From Uliginosibacterium sp. (GTDB lineage: Bacteria > Pseudomonadota > Gammaproteobacteria > Burkholderiales > Rhodocyclaceae), in assembly GCA_016718265.1 (NCBI GenBank), contig JADKDZ010000013.1:1-25693 (forward strand): a DNA stretch of 25,693 bases, written 5' to 3'. The notes under the pieces are model-generated. The model made no database searches. It saw nothing but the letters and a program-made list of their open reading frames with translations, and was not told the DNA's origin. Numbering within the stretch: position 1 is the stretch's first letter; every line of letters starts with the position of its first letter. Below are positions 1 through 7,322 of the stretch, one piece after another. Both the position numbers and the translations under genes were made by a program.

Positions 1-20
1 ACTAAAAACAAATAAACACT

Positions 21-185
21 ATGGCACTAGCTGTATTTTTCTTTATCATGTGCGTGATTTTTATTTTCGCCTCATTGGTATCAGTAGCTGTTGGCTCGAA
101 AAGCGCAGCATGGGTATGCTTCAGGATTTTTATCGGATCGTTTATCCTGATGTTTGTAAGCGGATTGTGGTCGCTGTTTTCGTAA
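21..185 (+). CDS. Small two-helix membrane protein, holin candidate
   Basis: A 54-residue ORF from ATG at 21 to TAA at 183. Two hydrophobic segments (about residues 2-25 and 32-53) are joined by a short hydrophilic turn, SKSAAW, so the protein should be an inner-membrane hairpin. Size and topology fit a class II-like holin. A strong terminator follows 19 bases after the stop, so this is the last gene of a transcript entering from outside the window. No enzymatic motif is visible. The holin role is inference: the lysozyme gene is 18 kb away on the other strand, and two other small membrane proteins in the window compete for the role. Confidence 0.6.
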   Translation: MALAVFFFIMCVIFIFASLVSVAVGSKSAAWVCFRIFIGSFILMFVSGLWSLFS

Positions 186-203
186 TCTAACCACAAAACA
201 TTT

Positions 204-237
204 AAAAGCCCCGGTATGTATGTACCGGGGCTTTTTT
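204..237 (+). terminator. Rho-independent terminator
   Basis: Stem GCCCCGGTA (208-216) pairs with TACCGGGGC (223-231) around a 6-base loop. It is flanked by AAAA and a run of six T, so it could work in both directions. It ends the transcript carrying the gene at 21-185 and sits just before the start of the head operon. Confidence 0.85.
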
Positions 238-240
238 GCG

Positions 241-248
241 TATATTTG
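241..248 (+). promoter_or_regulatory. Possible -7 box for the head operon
   Basis: TATATTTG matches the Bacteroidota -7 consensus TAnnTTTG and lies 12 bases before the ATG at 260, directly after the terminator. The expected -33 TTTG about 20 bases upstream falls in the terminator hairpin and is not recognisable. This is a weak promoter call; read-through or another element could supply the operon. Confidence 0.35.
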
Positions 249-259
249 CGGGAAAAGCC

Positions 260-481
260 ATGGAAAGATTCAGACAGTCAAAAGATATGCTAGATGATTG
301 CGCTAAGCAAGCAAAAGCCTTGCAGGATGCTCTTTCTGAAAAATTCAAGCTGTTAGATTCGCTAAGCCTAAACAATCCGCAATTGTCTAAGATTATTGCA
401 TCGGCAAAGGAAGCTATGCAGAAAGGTGATTTTTCTGTGGCAAAAACATACGTAGATAAAATCTATGAACTGATTAAATAA
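260..481 (+). CDS. Small helical protein, first gene of head operon
   Basis: 73 residues from ATG at 260 (MERFRQSKD). An in-frame TTG at 236 would put the start inside the terminator tail and is rejected. The sequence is charged and predicted mostly helical, with a likely antiparallel coiled coil (residues 3-45 and 49-72); there are two cysteines' worth of no metal motif and no membrane segment. The stop overlaps the next ATG as TAATG, so the two genes are probably translationally coupled. I do not recognise the family. Its place at the head of the structural operon suggests a minor virion or assembly protein. Confidence 0.6.
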   Translation: MERFRQSKDMLDDCAKQAKALQDALSEKFKLLDSLSLNNPQLSKIIASAKEAMQKGDFSVAKTYVDKIYELIK

Positions 482-1380
482 TGGGCAACATTACTAAAAT
501 ATTTTCAGAACAATACTCTTGCCCGGCATTAGGAAGTGCGCCGTTCCCGCAGCCAGTGGGTTCGGCTGCCATGCCGTTTACAGCAGAGTTTGATATGGTT
601 GTTGGCTGGAATTTTGCTCAGGATGGAAACGTAAAGATAAAAATCAATGACCTAGATACAGACAGCGGATACACATGCTCAATCGACAGAGATGCGGGTT
701 CTTGGATTTCTGACGGGTTTACTGTGCAGACAAATTGCAGAGTAGTTGTTGGTGAAGCTGACACAGCATACTGGGAAAGTTGGCCTGGCTGGTTTGGGGC
801 TGGTTCTATATCTGCTTTTAATTGCTCTGTTATTTCCGTTTCTGAAAAAACAATATCGCTAAACATCGGTTTTGATCCATTCGAGAATGTTTCAAAAGGC
901 GTTTACTTTTCTTCAATAGGTCAGTTTTACAACGGTAGTAACGACTATGTTTTCAAATTCTACGGAATCCCGAGCGCGAGCTATTGCAGGTTTAAACATT
1001 GCTTTTTTAAAGGAGGTTCGGCACAGCCTAATTTCCTAGATTTCTACAATTCACCAATTTATTATGCTGGAGAGTTGTCCGGGGTGCAGGCTCAGCTTTC
1101 GCCAATGGGGCAAGACTTGGTATTTTCAAGCTCAATGGTGTATGCTCAGGATGTTACTGGAGAGTACATACCAAGTTTAGACGCAAGAGCAATGCGCGAA
1201 ATGTATGTGCGCTTTACAATCCAAGATAACATACCTTGGTATAGTGCTGATATTTCAAATGCTCTTGATAGCGGTACAACCCCGGCAATGTACTCAGGGT
1301 CAAATACCCCTGTTATCGCGATTGAGGCAACCGTGCAAAATACATCTGGTTCGCCTGCAACCGCAAAACAGCAAAGCTGA
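481..1380 (+). CDS. Probable virion protein, beta-rich (possible N-terminal half of a frameshifted gene)
   Basis: 299 residues starting MGNITKIF. Rich in Ser, Gly, Tyr and Phe with alternating hydrophobic residues, as expected of beta-sandwich or fibre-like surface proteins; no signal peptide or catalytic motif is visible. It ends at TGA 1378, and the -1 frame is open from 1326 straight into the following 2432-ending ORF. Both ORFs contain a similar LxxSSSxVY stretch, so they may be repeats of one architecture. A -1 slip at the AAAA run near 1365-1368 would fuse them into one protein of about 650 residues. It might be a receptor-binding, tail-tip or head-decoration protein; the specific role is unknown. 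Confidence 0.65.
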   Translation: MGNITKIFSEQYSCPALGSAPFPQPVGSAAMPFTAEFDMVVGWNFAQDGNVKIKINDLDTDSGYTCSIDRDAGSWISDGFTVQTNCRVVVGEADTAYWESWPGWFGAGSISAFNCSVISVSEKTISLNIGFDPFENVSKGVYFSSIGQFYNGSNDYVFKFYGIPSASYCRFKHCFFKGGSAQPNFLDFYNSPIYYAGELSGVQAQLSPMGQDLVFSSSMVYAQDVTGEYIPSLDARAMREMYVRFTIQDNIPWYSADISNALDSGTTPAMYSGSNTPVIAIEATVQNTSGSPATAKQQS

Positions 1381-1433
1381 CATCTCAAAAAGGCTTGGTA
1401 GGCTGGTACAACGAGGGCGGTAACGGAGTGCCA

Positions 1434-2432
1434 ATGCCTGCCGACTTGATAACAAATTTTGAAATACTGCAAGATACTACTGTTACCGATAAAGTACGGC
1501 GCATTGGTACTACGTATGTTAATTTCCGCGTAAACAGTACGGTACTTGAGCCTATATATTTTACCGCATTTTCCGACAATTACCAGTTATCTCCTGATTC
1601 GATTGACGCAAAAACAAAGCAGGTTTTTTGTCAGGCTGGGATGTCGAGCGGAGGAACAATAATCATCGACAATGGAATCATTCAATCAGCAACTGCTGAG
1701 TACTATCCTACCTATGTTGATGTTCATGTTGTGCTTTCTGTTACTCCTGAGCAGGCTCAAAAGATAGGCAGTAAAGTTTGTTTGTGCGCTTCAGCTCCTT
1801 TTGTTTACAACGGTGAGGCAACTGCTGCAACAAAGATACTTGCACGTGCTGAGCTTGGAGGTGCTGCGGATGTTGAAGGGTTAATACTTTCATCATCAGT
1901 GGTTTACACTCCAAACATATTCAATGGTACATATACCGCAGGCAGTACCAACATAGAGGATAGTACTGTATATCAGTTCCAAGCTAACATTGCACCTACA
2001 GCAGTATTGCAATCAGCTACGCTTCAATGGGTTGCAATTAATCAACAAGGGAAAGAGCAGGTTTTGACAAGCAAAGATGTGCGCTTTACAGCTAATGCCA
2101 ACGGTTCTGTAACGTCCAATAGCCAAGACTACTCTCTAAATATCGCATTTGGTTCCACAATTTTAAACGCAACGTGGAACACTAATGTACCTTGGCGAGG
2201 GTGGCTTCCTGCATTCGGAGGCAATATTGACAATATAAACGAGACTGCATTTGCGCAAAACGGATTATGCCAAGACGCCGGGGTATATTTTGAAAACAAC
2301 TGTACTATACACGCCTGTTTGATTCTGGTTTTGTACGGCGAAGGAAGCGGGCAAAGCGAGGGAGTAACAGGCATTGGCGAATACCGATTGCAATCTGCAC
2401 CGGTGCGCTCTGTGCGGTATGATGAAAAATGA
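1434..2432 (+). CDS. Probable virion protein, beta-rich
   Basis: 332 residues from ATG at 1434, which has GGAG six bases upstream. A TTG at 1395 would add 13 residues, and the frame is open back to 1326. Rich in Thr, Ser, Asn and Ala with many short hydrophobic strands; no enzyme motif, coiled coil or signal peptide. The LILSSSVVY segment resembles LVFSSSMVY in the preceding ORF. It is followed by a gene that starts inside its last codons (2419), so the genes run as a tightly packed structural block ahead of the portal. It may be an independent gene or the C-terminal part of the preceding one. Confidence 0.6.
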   Translation: MPADLITNFEILQDTTVTDKVRRIGTTYVNFRVNSTVLEPIYFTAFSDNYQLSPDSIDAKTKQVFCQAGMSSGGTIIIDNGIIQSATAEYYPTYVDVHVVLSVTPEQAQKIGSKVCLCASAPFVYNGEATAATKILARAELGGAADVEGLILSSSVVYTPNIFNGTYTAGSTNIEDSTVYQFQANIAPTAVLQSATLQWVAINQQGKEQVLTSKDVRFTANANGSVTSNSQDYSLNIAFGSTILNATWNTNVPWRGWLPAFGGNIDNINETAFAQNGLCQDAGVYFENNCTIHACLILVLYGEGSGQSEGVTGIGEYRLQSAPVRSVRYDEK

Positions 2433-2856
2433 AAATTGGAGTACCGTAATAACCTGCAAGAATGAAAACGGCTATGTACTGCCGACCGGGTGCATTTCTT
2501 CCAGCGGAAAAACTACCGTAGAATCCGTAAATACATGGATTGGAATCGGTGGAATTGAGGATGAAGTTCAATGCGTACTGAGGATCGAGCCGGGCGGTTC
2601 TGTATCCGGCGGTTTTGACGAAGTTGGGAATGTTGTTGAAAAACAGGCTGGATCTAAGTGGGTAGGCGACTATGCAACGCTCTCTATTGTTGGAAACATT
2701 GCTACTTGCACTGCAGTACTTAATAGCGGAACTACCGGTGATGTAAAAATATCATCAAAAATAGCCTCGAAAAGTTCAGTACCTTTAGGGGCGAAAATAA
2801 CAGAGGACGGAATTTTTAAATTTACTGAGGATGAAAACTTTAAAGTGATCGAGTAA
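2419..2856 (+). CDS. Probable small virion protein
   Basis: 145 residues from the tandem ATGATG at 2419/2422; the longer reading from TTG 2374 is unlikely because it overlaps the upstream gene by 59 bases. The chosen start overlaps the upstream stop by 14 bases. Beta-rich with Gly, Ser and Thr, for example the GGSVSGGFDEVG turn and a C-terminal KITEDGIFKFTEDENF repeat-like hairpin. I do not recognise the family. Its location in the block before the portal points to a tail-fibre, decoration or fibre-associated protein. Confidence 0.6.
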   Translation: MMKNENWSTVITCKNENGYVLPTGCISSSGKTTVESVNTWIGIGGIEDEVQCVLRIEPGGSVSGGFDEVGNVVEKQAGSKWVGDYATLSIVGNIATCTAVLNSGTTGDVKISSKIASKSSVPLGAKITEDGIFKFTEDENFKVIE

Positions 2857-2857
2857 C

Positions 2858-3721
2858 ATGATAAAAATACAGCACGTAAATAGCACGCCTCAGGAAACAC
2901 TATCAACGAACGCGCACTTTATACAATCGTTGTCAAAGCCCTCACCCGAGCCATTAATTGAAGAATGGTGCGGGTGCGGTTTTATGCGACCAACATGCAC
3001 AAAGCAAATGCCTGCGATTGTTGGAATAGATTATTTTTCTATACTTTTTCAGACTGTTTCAAGTTCTGACATCTTGCAGATAGAGGCAATAAACGCGGAA
3101 ACATTGGATAGCGTTATTCTCGATGCTGAGTTTTTGAACGATGATAGTACTTTGTTTGGAGTGAAATATACATGGCCTGAAATTGGCGAGTATTACATCA
3201 AGGTAACAGGAAGCATTGAAGGAAACGAAATAGAATATAGTTCTGGAATTTTCAATGTTATGCCTGACGAAAGAATGTTTAAGAACGACACAATAGTAAT
3301 TGAAACTGCTGATTCTGGGTACAGCTCGAAAACAGACATAGACTACCGTACAATTGGTTACGATTGGTTGCGGATGATGCGCTCTGCCGGTGGTTACGAT
3401 CTTGCGCCTCACGAAATAGAACGCACGGAGTACATGGACGCAAACAGAAAACACGCTCAGATATTTGATAGCGCACGGCGTAAATTTAGCGCATGGGTGA
3501 TTGGAACGATTGAGCAGGCGCGTATGTTTGAAATACAAATGTTAGGAACGCGGGCATTTATCGCACGGCATGAACCGGGCAAGATGGATTACGGGGTTAA
3601 AATCCCTGTGGTGATTGATACGATTGAGGAAATACGCGAATTTGGAGCGGAAGGCTCTTTGCTTATTCGATTTGCATGTACTGAAGAATCTAAGAACAAT
3701 ACTAAATCATCAAGGTATTAA
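2858..3721 (+). CDS. Probable virion protein with Ig-like N-terminal part
   Basis: 287 residues. Residues about 50-145 read like an Ig-type beta domain (TWPEIGEYYIKVTG is typical of an F-G strand pair). A mixed alpha/beta region follows (YRTIGYDWLRMMRSAGGYDL onward). A CGCG motif lies near residue 39 (WCGCGF), with another Cys at CTKQ; this may bind metal or form a disulphide, but I cannot assign it. The stop overlaps the portal ATG as TAATG, so it is coupled to portal translation. It may be a tail-fibre or head-associated protein; function unknown. Confidence 0.6.
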   Translation: MIKIQHVNSTPQETLSTNAHFIQSLSKPSPEPLIEEWCGCGFMRPTCTKQMPAIVGIDYFSILFQTVSSSDILQIEAINAETLDSVILDAEFLNDDSTLFGVKYTWPEIGEYYIKVTGSIEGNEIEYSSGIFNVMPDERMFKNDTIVIETADSGYSSKTDIDYRTIGYDWLRMMRSAGGYDLAPHEIERTEYMDANRKHAQIFDSARRKFSAWVIGTIEQARMFEIQMLGTRAFIARHEPGKMDYGVKIPVVIDTIEEIREFGAEGSLLIRFACTEESKNNTKSSRY

Positions 3722-5322
3722 TGGAAACATACATAAAGGAATGGGACAGCGATGATTTTGTTGTTCCGAAATGGATAAAACAAGCAAGGGAGCAAAACAA
3801 AGAACTTGAAGCTCTTGTTTACGGCCACAACTACAAGGAGTTTTTGATTGAGAAAATCGAACACCTTGAAAGCGAAAAGCATGCAAGCAACAGGAAGAAA
3901 TACAGTAAGAACACGGTTGCATTGTTTGCAAGAGTTGGCAAGCCTATGGCTCAGTGCTGCACTGCATCCGGTGGGATGCGTAAGTTGTTCTATGAAAATG
4001 AGAAATACGCTGCAAACCTTGCAAAGTGTAAAGATGGAAAATCGCTAAAGGATTGGATTAAAGATACCTATCTCGAAGTGTGCAAAGCTGACGCTAATGC
4101 TGTTATCTTGGTCGAGCGTGAAGGAGAAAAGCTGTATCCATGCTACAAAAGCATCCAGAACATTGTAAATTACGAATGTGAAGGTATATTGATTAGATGG
4201 GTTGTTTTTAAACACAAGGACGGATACCGGGCAATAGACGGTATGTATGATAGGTATGTTACCGTATCATCTGACGGCGTAAAGGTAGAGGATGAAATAA
4301 TGCACGGCTTTGGATATTGCCCTGCGGTTGTTTCTGGGCAGATTAAAGAGCCGGGGGTTAAATTGAGAAAATCGCTATTCTGGGAAATACTAGACGAGGC
4401 TAAAGAGTACGGGCGTGATAGCTCGATGAAATCCATCCTCAAAGCGAAACACGGGATACCTATCTTTTGGCAGCATTGGAGCAAATGCCAACGGTGCGAA
4501 GGAAGCGGGCGTATCATGGTGAACACTGAGGAAAACGTAAAAGAGGGATCATGCCCAGACTGCAAAGGCACTGGATGGACATTTGTTAAAGACGTTTCTG
4601 ACGTTATTAAATTGCAGGCAACAAGTGATGGAAGTACAGTAGCTCCAAACGTTGCAGGATATGTTGCTCCTCCGATTGAAACACTGGTTCAATTCAATAC
4701 TGAGCAGGATTGGATGGAGGACAAGATGTTTGCAACATTGTGGGGTAGCTACCTAACGAAACAAGGAAACAATACGGCAACTGGGAAGTTTATCGACTCT
4801 CAACCTGTGGCAATGCAGCAGGGAGTAATAGCCGACTATTGCCAAAACTGCGAAAATGCAATAGCCGAAATTATTGCGCGAGGGCATGGGTACACTCAGG
4901 AAACACCTCCTTATATTGCTGTTTATGGAAAGCGGTTTATCAACGAAAGCATAGACAGCCTAAACGATAAATACGCGAAAGCGAAAGTTTCAGGAAATTT
5001 GAGCCTTCTTGATGCAATATTACGGAGTATTATATTTTTGGAGTATGAAAACAATCCGTATGAGATGGAGCTTGCGATACGCAGGATGGAAATCGACTAT
5101 TATCCGCACTACTCTCTTGCTGAGTGCAAAGCTCTGAGCTATGAGGATTTTAACACAAAAAAAATATTTGAGAAATGGTGGAAACAAGCATCATTAGATG
5201 TATATTTGCCATCTAAAGAGCAGTTTGACGCTTATTTGGAGGTTGAACTGGCAAAACAACAAACAATAAAAGAAAAAGAAAATGAGCGACTTGATACTGG
5301 CACGCAAGGCGGTGCTATCTAA
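3721..5322 (+). CDS. Portal protein with inserted zinc ribbon
   Basis: 533 residues, a typical portal length, encoded a few genes before scaffold and capsid, the usual head-module position. The portal forms the dodecameric ring at the capsid vertex through which DNA passes. Visible features: a helical N-terminus, a mixed clip/wing-like middle, a helical C-terminal third (LLDAILRSIIFLEYENNPYE) and a Lys/Glu-rich tail. Residues 256-281 hold a DnaJ-type zinc motif: C256-x2-C259-x-G-x-G, then C278-x2-C281-x-G-x-G. The insert is expected to form a compact zinc ribbon within the portal body. The next gene begins 41 bases before this stop. The portal assignment rests on overall pattern and position. 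Confidence 0.75.
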   Translation: METYIKEWDSDDFVVPKWIKQAREQNKELEALVYGHNYKEFLIEKIEHLESEKHASNRKKYSKNTVALFARVGKPMAQCCTASGGMRKLFYENEKYAANLAKCKDGKSLKDWIKDTYLEVCKADANAVILVEREGEKLYPCYKSIQNIVNYECEGILIRWVVFKHKDGYRAIDGMYDRYVTVSSDGVKVEDEIMHGFGYCPAVVSGQIKEPGVKLRKSLFWEILDEAKEYGRDSSMKSILKAKHGIPIFWQHWSKCQRCEGSGRIMVNTEENVKEGSCPDCKGTGWTFVKDVSDVIKLQATSDGSTVAPNVAGYVAPPIETLVQFNTEQDWMEDKMFATLWGSYLTKQGNNTATGKFIDSQPVAMQQGVIADYCQNCENAIAEIIARGHGYTQETPPYIAVYGKRFINESIDSLNDKYAKAKVSGNLSLLDAILRSIIFLEYENNPYEMELAIRRMEIDYYPHYSLAECKALSYEDFNTKKIFEKWWKQASLDVYLPSKEQFDAYLEVELAKQQTIKEKENERLDTGTQGGAI

Positions 5323-5698
5323 GCGGGATGATTCGATTCTTGAAGTCCACGGAGAATGGGCTTTCATGATAAAATCAGCAGTCGATGAGCAAAATTCTGA
5401 AGGCTTGCGGATGTGCAACCGCGAGTATCTTGGATTTCAAATTCATCCAGAAAGCGAAAAGTTTGTAAACGCACGTTTTGATCGCGTAGAGGTCGATAAA
5501 AAATCTATGCCGAAAGGCGTAAAGGTTGATGCAGACGGATACTGCGATGTATTGCAGGTTAATAGCAAAGGGGACTATTATCTTCTTGTTATCGGTGCGC
5601 AAGGAAAGCAGATTAACGATGAAGCAATTGCTATTGAGGCAACTGCTGAAAACGAAAAGCAAAAGCCTGAAAATAAGCCTAAAACATACAGTAAATAA
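5282..5698 (+). CDS. Small protein of the head module, unknown function
   Basis: 138 residues starting MSDLILAR inside the 3' end of the portal gene (41-base overlap). A later start at 5366 (MIKSAVDE) would remove the overlap, so the N-terminus is uncertain. The middle is mixed alpha/beta (VKVDADGYCDVLQV), and the C-terminus is a low-complexity Lys/Glu/Pro tail ending KPENKPKTYSK, likely disordered. Its stop overlaps the next ATG as TAATG. Between portal and scaffold one often finds head maturation or decoration genes, but there is no protease motif here, so no function is assigned. Confidence 0.6.
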   Translation: MSDLILARKAVLSKRDDSILEVHGEWAFMIKSAVDEQNSEGLRMCNREYLGFQIHPESEKFVNARFDRVEVDKKSMPKGVKVDADGYCDVLQVNSKGDYYLLVIGAQGKQINDEAIAIEATAENEKQKPENKPKTYSK

Positions 5699-5988
5699 TG
5701 GCAACAGTAGTCGCAAGAAAACACCGCCTAGAGCTGAACAGATGCACCGGTCAATATGAGCGCGTAGAGGTTTTGTCGTGCTGGCAGAAAATGGACGGCG
5801 AATATGCTGCATCCATTAACGCTAATAAGTCGTGTTTGGAAGAATACGAAATATCTGCAACAAAAACAGAATCATGCACAACAAACTACGCTATATATCT
5901 CGCTGGTGAACAGACAGTTGATGCAATGAATGCTGTATGTACATCTTGCGGAGCGTGCGGGACAACTGAAGATGAAATAGAGGCGTAA
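5698..5988 (+). CDS. Small cysteine-rich protein
   Basis: 96 residues with seven cysteines, three of them in the C-terminal run CTSCGACG, which could bind zinc or another metal. The N-terminus is basic (MATVVARKHRLEL) and the C-terminus acidic. No homologous family comes to mind. It is coupled to the upstream gene by TAATG and lies two bases before the exonuclease start codon, so it belongs to the head operon. It could be a small decoration or assembly factor; this is inference from place only. Confidence 0.6.
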   Translation: MATVVARKHRLELNRCTGQYERVEVLSCWQKMDGEYAASINANKSCLEEYEISATKTESCTTNYAIYLAGEQTVDAMNAVCTSCGACGTTEDEIEA

Positions 5989-5990
5989 TT

Positions 5991-6548
5991 ATGACAAAGA
6001 TATTTTTCGATACAGAATTTACGGGACTTCACAAAAACACAACACTTATATCAATAGGGCTTGTGTCAGAGTGTGGTAAAAGCTTCTATGCTGAACTTAC
6101 AGATTATGATACTAATCAGGTTGATGATTGGATAAATAAAAATGTAATCAGCAATCTTTTGATTAAAGAAGGTTCTGAAATAGGTAAAGAGCTTCCAAAC
6201 ACAAAAATAGTAATTGGCACTATTAATTCTGTAAAGGATTATCTTTCAGAATGGCTTTCTCAGTTTGAAGATGTTGAAATGTGGAGTGATTGCCTATCTT
6301 ACGACTGGGTTCTTTTTTGCCAAATTTGGGGTCATGCCTTTAATGTGCCTAAAAACATTTATTACATACCTTTCGACATTTGCACCCTTTTAAAATTGAA
6401 AGGTATTGATCCTGATATATCAAGAGAGGATTTTGCTCTTGAGTTTTTTAACTCTTTAGAATCTTCTTTCTTGATAGGTAAAAAGCATAATGCACTTTTT
6501 GACGCTTTCATAATTAAAGAGTCTTATTACCGTGCTGTATTAAGTTAA
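5991..6548 (+). CDS. DEDDh-type 3'-5' exonuclease (RNase T / Rv2179c-like)
   Basis: 185 residues with the three exonuclease motifs of the DEDD superfamily. ExoI is FFDTEF with D7 and E9, ExoII is SDCLSYDW with D100 (or D105), and ExoIII is HNALFD with H166 and D171 in the HxAxxD spacing that marks the DEDDh subtype. Such enzymes use two metal ions to remove nucleotides from 3' ends of RNA or single-stranded DNA; the short length and early acidic pair fit the Rv2179c-like group. It sits between head genes and has no promoter of its own that I can see. Its base composition looks more AT-rich than its neighbours, suggesting an acquired cargo gene (moron). Confidence 0.85.
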   Translation: MTKIFFDTEFTGLHKNTTLISIGLVSECGKSFYAELTDYDTNQVDDWINKNVISNLLIKEGSEIGKELPNTKIVIGTINSVKDYLSEWLSQFEDVEMWSDCLSYDWVLFCQIWGHAFNVPKNIYYIPFDICTLLKLKGIDPDISREDFALEFFNSLESSFLIGKKHNALFDAFIIKESYYRAVLS

Positions 6549-6562
6549 ACAAACAACCAACC

Positions 6563-7318
6563 ATGAGCAAAATACTTGAAAAACTGCCTCAAATCTTTGG
6601 GGCAGAAAAAGTTGATGATGATTTCGATTTCTCAAAGTACACCGTACTCGATAATGAGAAATTCAAAACACACCTTTCTGAAGCTGAAAAGCGCGGGTTT
6701 GAATCTGGGCTTTCTGACGTTCTGAAAACAAAAGGCGCAAAAACGCTCGATGAACTGATTGCCAACGAGCGCAAAAAAGCACTGGAAGAAGCGGGCGCAA
6801 AACCTGACGAACGCCTCACGGCTGCCGAAAAGCGCATGCAGGAACTCACGGAAATTTCAGACGCTTTGAAGCGCGACCTTGAAAATGAACGCAACGAAAA
6901 GGCGGCGTTTATCGAAGGCCACACGCAAAAGGAAATCTTCAACAAGATCGCTACTGAGCAGAATTTTGCAATGCCGAAAGAATCTGCTTTTAAGCTGTTC
7001 AGAACAGAGTACAAAGTAGTTGAAAAAGACGGCAATATTGAAGTACGCGACACAAACGGTAAGCTGGTAAAGAACTCCAAGGGGCTTCCTGCAACGACTG
7101 AGGATGTTTTCCAAAAGTTCGCCAAAGAAAACTACGGCGACAACTGGAAAGCTGGCACACCGGCACAAGGCGCACAAGGTCGCGGGGGAAAAGATGATGA
7201 TAAGAACCAAGGGCAGAAAGATAGCTTTGATTCTTGGTCTCAAAAGAACCCCGGTAAAAACATGCTGGACTACCAAAGAGACCTAGTAAGGAATTTCAAG
7301 AAAACATCAAATAAATAA
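6563..7318 (+). CDS. Capsid scaffolding protein
   Basis: 251 residues directly before the presumed major capsid gene. Composition is that of a scaffold: highly charged, Glu/Lys/Ala-rich, a long predicted coiled coil (about residues 68-115, LTAAEKRMQELTEISDALKR), a folded stretch (NFAMPKESAFKLFRTEY), then a Gly/Gln-rich disordered linker (GAQGRGGKDDDKNQGQK) and a basic C-terminus ending RNFKKTSNK that could contact capsid subunits. No serine-protease triad is apparent, so scaffold removal would need another factor. Assignment is from position and composition. Confidence 0.75.
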   Translation: MSKILEKLPQIFGAEKVDDDFDFSKYTVLDNEKFKTHLSEAEKRGFESGLSDVLKTKGAKTLDELIANERKKALEEAGAKPDERLTAAEKRMQELTEISDALKRDLENERNEKAAFIEGHTQKEIFNKIATEQNFAMPKESAFKLFRTEYKVVEKDGNIEVRDTNGKLVKNSKGLPATTEDVFQKFAKENYGDNWKAGTPAQGAQGRGGKDDDKNQGQKDSFDSWSQKNPGKNMLDYQRDLVRNFKKTSNK

Positions 7319-7322
7319 ATAG

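Noticed and set aside
2374..2418. Longer N-termini starting at TTG (236, 1395, 2374, 8737, 8996, 20598)
   Set aside because: Each has a nearby in-frame ATG that reduces overlap with a neighbouring gene, terminator or promoter.
3059..3538. A 159-codon minus-strand frame within the plus-strand head operon
   Set aside because: Cys/Phe/His-rich composition and position inside a well-packed plus-strand gene indicate a shadow.
6589..7125. A 178-codon minus-strand frame opposite the scaffold gene
   Set aside because: Serine-rich mirror of the charged scaffold sequence; the plus-strand frame has the right gene order and spacing.
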